Shown: positions 60,829 to 64,000 of the stretch, one piece after another
Numbering within the stretch: the stretch's first letter is position 1
How the letters are laid out: each line of letters begins with the position of its first letter
Assembly (NCBI RefSeq): GCF_003610775.1
Contig: NZ_RAQO01000005.1
Location: forward strand, 310,001 to 374,000
Length of the DNA stretch: 64,000 bases
Reading direction: 5' to 3'
Origin: Alginatibacterium sediminis
Lineage (GTDB): Bacteria > Pseudomonadota > Gammaproteobacteria > Enterobacterales > Celerinatantimonadaceae
Notes under the pieces: generated by a model
Told to the model about the DNA's origin: nothing
The model's input: only the letters and a program-made list of their open reading frames with translations
The model's database searches: none
Made by a program: the position numbers and the translations under genes

Positions 60829-62268
60829 ATGACGATGACTCTACAGTTTTTAGGTGCCACCGAAGAAGTGACGGGCTCATGTCATTTACTAACAGTCGGC
60901 AGCAAACAAATTCTACTCGATTGCGGCCTTATCCAAGGTAGCAAAGCAGACACGCTACGTAACCAAGACCCGTTTGACTTTGACCCTACGGCTATTGACG
61001 CTGTGATTCTTAGTCATGCCCATATCGATCACTCCGGTCGTATACCTAAGTTAATAAAAGCAGGTTATCGAGGGCCTATTTATACGCATAAAGCCAGTGC
61101 TCAATTGTGCGACATTATGCTTAAAGATGCAGCGATGCTGCAAAGTCGTGATGTTGAGCGACTCAATAAAAGACGTAAGAAAAATGACTTGCCCCAGCTT
61201 GAACCCTTGTTTGACGAAGACGACGTAACGCAGGCAATGAAGCAGTTTGTAGCGCTTAGTTATGGCCAAACACTAACGATATTCAGCGAGCTTCAAGTTC
61301 GTCTTAGTGATGCAGGGCATATTCTTGGCTCGGCTATTATTGAGTTATGGGTCACCGACCAAGACATACAAAAAAAACTCGTTTTCAGTGGCGACTTAGG
61401 CCGTGAAGGCATGCCGATTCTCAATGATCCAGTGGCTATACCTGAGGCAGACTTGGTGCTGATGGAGAGCACCTATGGCAATCGTACCCACCGCTCATGG
61501 CTAGATACCATCACCGAACTTAAGCAAATCTTTGCCGAAGCGATTCGTGGTAGCCGTGGCAACATTCTATTACCCGCATTTTCGGTTGGGCGTGCGCAAG
61601 AGCTGTTGTACTTATTTCATTTGTATGCCGAAGAGTGGGACTTATCAGCATGGAAAATTTGCTTAGATAGCCCAATGGCAATTGAAGCCACTAAAGTGTA
61701 CTTAGATAATTATCCACTGATGGATGAAGACTTTAAACGCTTTACTCGCCAACATCCTGGTGAACATCCATTACTGTCAAATGTCGAATTTGTTCAAAGT
61801 ACTGAACAATCAATGGAACTCAACGATGTAAGCCAAGGCCTAATTATTATTGCTGGTAGTGGTATGTGTAATGGTGGACGTATTCGATGCCACTTAGAAC
61901 ACAATCTATGGCGACCAGAATGCGATGTCATTATATGCGGCTATCAAGCACTGAGTACACCGGGACGTTTGTTAGTTGATGGCGCAGATCATCTTAAGAT
62001 CCATGGCAAAGTTGTGAAGGTTGCTGCCAAGTTACACACGGTTGGCGGGCTGTCGGCACATGCTGATCAACATGAGTTAGTCAGTTGGTATCGCAAATTT
62101 AATAACGCACCGCCCTTAATATTGGTCCATGGTGAGCCGGAAGCTCAGCAGGGACTCATTAAAGCCTTACAAGAGAATACCAAACTAAGCCCCTCGTCGA
62201 CGATTGCGGCTAAACATGGTGACAAATTGGACTTAAGCGCGTTGCCTCAGATGGTTTGGCTAGGCTGA
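60829..62268 (+). CDS. MBL-fold beta-CASP metallo-hydrolase (CPSF/Ysh1-like)
   Basis: 479 residues. The metallo-beta-lactamase motif HAHIDHSG (residues 63-70), DAGHILGSAI and FSGDLGR build the dinuclear zinc site. The beta-CASP motifs follow (ESTYGNRTH, LPAFSVGRAQELLY, GSGMCNGGR and LHTVGGLSAHADQHEL). The C-terminal RNA-specificity domain is typical of proteins annotated as RNA-processing exonuclease or mRNA 3'-end factor. Cytoplasmic; probably acts on RNA, though the substrate in bacteria is uncertain. Monocistronic. Confidence 0.92.
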   Translation: MTMTLQFLGATEEVTGSCHLLTVGSKQILLDCGLIQGSKADTLRNQDPFDFDPTAIDAVILSHAHIDHSGRIPKLIKAGYRGPIYTHKASAQLCDIMLKDAAMLQSRDVERLNKRRKKNDLPQLEPLFDEDDVTQAMKQFVALSYGQTLTIFSELQVRLSDAGHILGSAIIELWVTDQDIQKKLVFSGDLGREGMPILNDPVAIPEADLVLMESTYGNRTHRSWLDTITELKQIFAEAIRGSRGNILLPAFSVGRAQELLYLFHLYAEEWDLSAWKICLDSPMAIEATKVYLDNYPLMDEDFKRFTRQHPGEHPLLSNVEFVQSTEQSMELNDVSQGLIIIAGSGMCNGGRIRCHLEHNLWRPECDVIICGYQALSTPGRLLVDGADHLKIHGKVVKVAAKLHTVGGLSAHADQHELVSWYRKFNNAPPLILVHGEPEAQQGLIKALQENTKLSPSSTIAAKHGDKLDLSALPQMVWLG

Positions 62269-62302
62269 CTAGCGCTAAGCAATTTGAACCAAATTAAGTC
62301 GA

Positions 62303-62782
62303 TTAATGAGTTGGCTTTTCTCGCGCTTGGTTCCATTGCTCATAAACAGCATTAAAGCCAAAAATCTGTATGGGTAGTGTGCGTTGCTTCGTATTTTCTT
62401 GGTAAGCAAGTAGCATCCACTGCCCACCGCGTAGTTCGTTTAACAGCTGGGTATCAACAGCAATATTCACTTCACATACTTTGTCGTCGCAATTACTAAT
62501 TGGCAACTGAAGCGCCTTGTTTTGATCCACTTTCAAACCAATGCCGGCTCCTCGAGTTGCCTTTGGGCTAAATCGAATACGTAAAATGTCTCCGGGTGGG
62601 TTGTAGAGATACGTCAGTCCAGCAACTACTCTTTTTTGTCCTTGGTTCTCTACAACAACAGGTAGCGTGGCATTACAACGTTGCTGTTGGTCACATGAAC
62701 TTTTCCAGACTGGTTCTAGTTCTTGTTCTGCAAAGGCGAAGGAGTTAAATAAGCTTAGAGTTAAAATGATAAGAATTGGCAT
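62303..62782 (-). CDS. IalB-like exported protein
   Basis: 159 residues from ATG 62782 (GGAAG 6 nt upstream); the ATG at 62806 lies before that site. The signal peptide (ends SFAFAEQE) is followed by a domain like the invasion-associated locus B family (PF06776): WKSSCDQQQRCNATLPVVV, GAGIGLKVDQNKALQLPISNCDDKVCEVNI and a C-terminal IFGFNAVYEQW. Two Cys pairs probably form disulfides in the periplasm. Role unknown outside pathogens. Confidence 0.82.
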   Translation of the reverse strand: MPILIILTLSLFNSFAFAEQELEPVWKSSCDQQQRCNATLPVVVENQGQKRVVAGLTYLYNPPGDILRIRFSPKATRGAGIGLKVDQNKALQLPISNCDDKVCEVNIAVDTQLLNELRGGQWMLLAYQENTKQRTLPIQIFGFNAVYEQWNQAREKPTH

Positions 62783-62861
62783 AGTACTTCCGTGTGAAAA
62801 CAGCAACAGATTGTTTTAGTAAATAAGGCGAACAATAACAGTTGTACCTAGAAATTAAATC

Positions 62862-62883
62862 AAAAAAGCCACCCTTAGGTGGC
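62862..62883 (-). terminator. Rho-independent terminator
   Basis: On the minus strand, GCCACC-TAAG-GGTGGC is followed by six Ts (62862-62867). It lies 26 nt past the stop of the PEP-CTERM gene, which it terminates. Confidence 0.85.
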
Positions 62884-62908
62884 CTTTCTTAAGAATAACT
62901 TGTTAGAA

Positions 62909-64000
62909 CTAGCGAGTTATCTTACGGCTACGAACCGACAAGGCAAAACATGCTAAAACTAGCAAGATCAGCGTTTGTGGTCCAGGTACTGAAGAAGGGT
63001 CTGCAACAAACTCGGTAATTGGTACTTGGCGCATTTGAACTTGGCCAGCATCAACAAAGCTTAAGCCTGTGACAAAGGCAAGTAAATCTTCTGGGTCAAC
63101 TGCGTTATCTACATCAATACCGGTAATGCGGAATTGATTAACGCCGCCAGATGCGAAGAAATACTCTTCACCTGCATTGATGGTTCCGATTTCTTCCCAA
63201 CCATTTACACCAAACAACCAAAGTGCGTAGATATCGTCATCAAAACCAGCGGGTAGAATAACCGAACGAATATTTGGACCTTGATCAACGATGTAGTCGT
63301 ACCCAACGGCTACATCAGGGTCAATGAATACGATTTCGTTTTCGATAACATTAAAATCAAAGTCAAATCCGCCATCGACTATCACAGGCATAATTGGGTT
63401 TAATGGGGTTTGGCCTGGAAGAGCACCATCACGTATAGCAAAGCGCCATACACCATCTTCACCCGTATTTGAGGTAGAAACGAGGTCCCTTACTGCTTCA
63501 CTACGCGATCCTGGAAGAGTAAAATGATTTTCACCATCACCAGCATCATAACCTACTTGCGCTGCTACACCACCAGAAGCCGAGCCCGTAGTCCATTCAA
63601 TTTGGTCGTAACGAAACTCAACATCGAAGTTACCAGCGCCGGTATCATCACGGTTGATTAAAACAAGTTGGAAACTGTTCGTCTGTTCAGAGTCTAAACC
63701 ATAACCAGCAACATCTTTCCAAGTGACCGCAATGCTATTTTGGTCAGGGGCACCTAAAAATATTTGGCCTCCATCTCTAACATCGACATCAGCCCAAAAT
63801 GGAGCAATCATGCTCAAATAATCTGGTTCTGGCTCCGCTAGAAGAGCTTGTGGAGCTGGTTCGCCATCGTCACCACATTCTTCACAGCCACCGCCGTCAG
63901 CGATGCGATCTAAAGGAAAAGGTTGCGGAGTAAATGTAGTGAAGCCATCGTTAAAGGTAATGTTACCGTTTGAGTTGATGAAAAAGGTGTCATGTACTTC
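62909..64000 (-). CDS. Nidogen-domain PEP-CTERM protein (partial, runs off window)
   Basis: The frame is open to the window edge, so the N-terminus is missing; 363 residues are visible. The first part is a nidogen-like (NIDO) domain: FFINSNGNITFNDGFTTFTP, then IAPFWADVDVRDGG and FQLVLINRDD. It is interrupted by an acidic, Cys-containing insert (GGGCEECGDDGEPAPQ) not usual in the family. A beta-rich region follows, and the C-terminus is a sorting signal: VPGPQTL, a hydrophobic helix (ILLVLACFALSV) and RSRKITR. The first motif reads PGP rather than PEP. It is likely exported, processed by an exosortase and attached to the surface or matrix. Confidence 0.85.
   Translation of the reverse strand, partial: EVHDTFFINSNGNITFNDGFTTFTPQPFPLDRIADGGGCEECGDDGEPAPQALLAEPEPDYLSMIAPFWADVDVRDGGQIFLGAPDQNSIAVTWKDVAGYGLDSEQTNSFQLVLINRDDTGAGNFDVEFRYDQIEWTTGSASGGVAAQVGYDAGDGENHFTLPGSRSEAVRDLVSTSNTGEDGVWRFAIRDGALPGQTPLNPIMPVIVDGGFDFDFNVIENEIVFIDPDVAVGYDYIVDQGPNIRSVILPAGFDDDIYALWLFGVNGWEEIGTINAGEEYFFASGGVNQFRITGIDVDNAVDPEDLLAFVTGLSFVDAGQVQMRQVPITEFVADPSSVPGPQTLILLVLACFALSVRSRKITR

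Noticed and set aside
1-64000. CRISPR arrays, tRNA, rRNA, prophage or integron cassettes
   Set aside because: No regularly spaced repeats, no cloverleaf-like or rRNA sequence, and no phage structural or integrase genes were recognised.

Overview
The window looks like chromosomal DNA of a marine gammaproteobacterium, most likely Alteromonadales-like. The base composition is moderately A+T-rich. Supporting genes are a choline ABC transporter with BetI, TIGR02450 and DUF465 small proteins, GcvA-type LysR regulators, a short-type SerA with SerC, diguanylate cyclases, a PEP-CTERM protein, and REP-associated transposase (RAYT) relics of the type common in Shewanella and Pseudoalteromonas. The genus cannot be fixed by reading alone. 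No tRNA, rRNA or CRISPR was seen.

Layout. 1-6.4 kb is eroded: four RAYT fragments are interleaved with a serine hydrolase, a DmeF-type metal exporter and an exported HAD phosphatase, followed by a probable group II intron 3' remnant. 6.7-18.4 kb carries regulator/effector pairs (AraC/DUF4386, LysR/NAD(P)-binding protein, WYL regulator/epoxide hydrolase) plus a SigZ-like sigma factor followed by a permease-thioredoxin operon. 18.7-22.2 kb holds a second SigZ-like sigma factor, a eukaryotic-type glutathione synthetase and a PatB/MalY C-S lyase. 22.4-27 kb has a BOF-family periplasmic protein, DUF6544, an SDR, DUF502 and an outer-membrane-like protein. 27-31 kb is betI-choXWV. 31-38 kb has a TetR/lipoprotein-hydrolase pair, a diguanylate cyclase, GNAT and serCA. 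38-51 kb mixes LysR, TetR and MarR circuits with cold-shock and small genes. 51-55 kb holds a vWA lipoprotein/ECF sigma/anti-sigma-like operon. 55-64 kb has an SDR, signal peptidase, an AraC-NmrA-DUF1772 unit, a beta-CASP metallo-hydrolase, an IalB-like protein and the C-terminal part of a nidogen-domain PEP-CTERM protein that runs off the window.

The main discovery candidate is a thiol-centred sigma-factor circuit. Three sites share TGCRTC, exactly 16 nt, then CGTCT. They lie upstream of the permease-thioredoxin operon (12232), of the second sigZ gene (18708), and of the patB-like gene (20930). Two SigZ-like sigma factors with Cys-rich C-termini are encoded beside them, and a eukaryotic-type glutathione synthetase sits between two of the sites. 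This suggests an autoregulated glutathione/thiol or metal-stress regulon. The promoter match is visible in the sequence; the regulon's function is inference.

Several divergent or adjacent regulator pairs carry clear palindromic operators between or before them (TetR at 31.3 and 45.4 kb, LysR at 46.9 kb, MarR at 50.1 kb, BetI at 27.05 kb), which makes the local wiring unusually readable. Three small ORFs with good start context or synteny (28-54 codons) are also reported.
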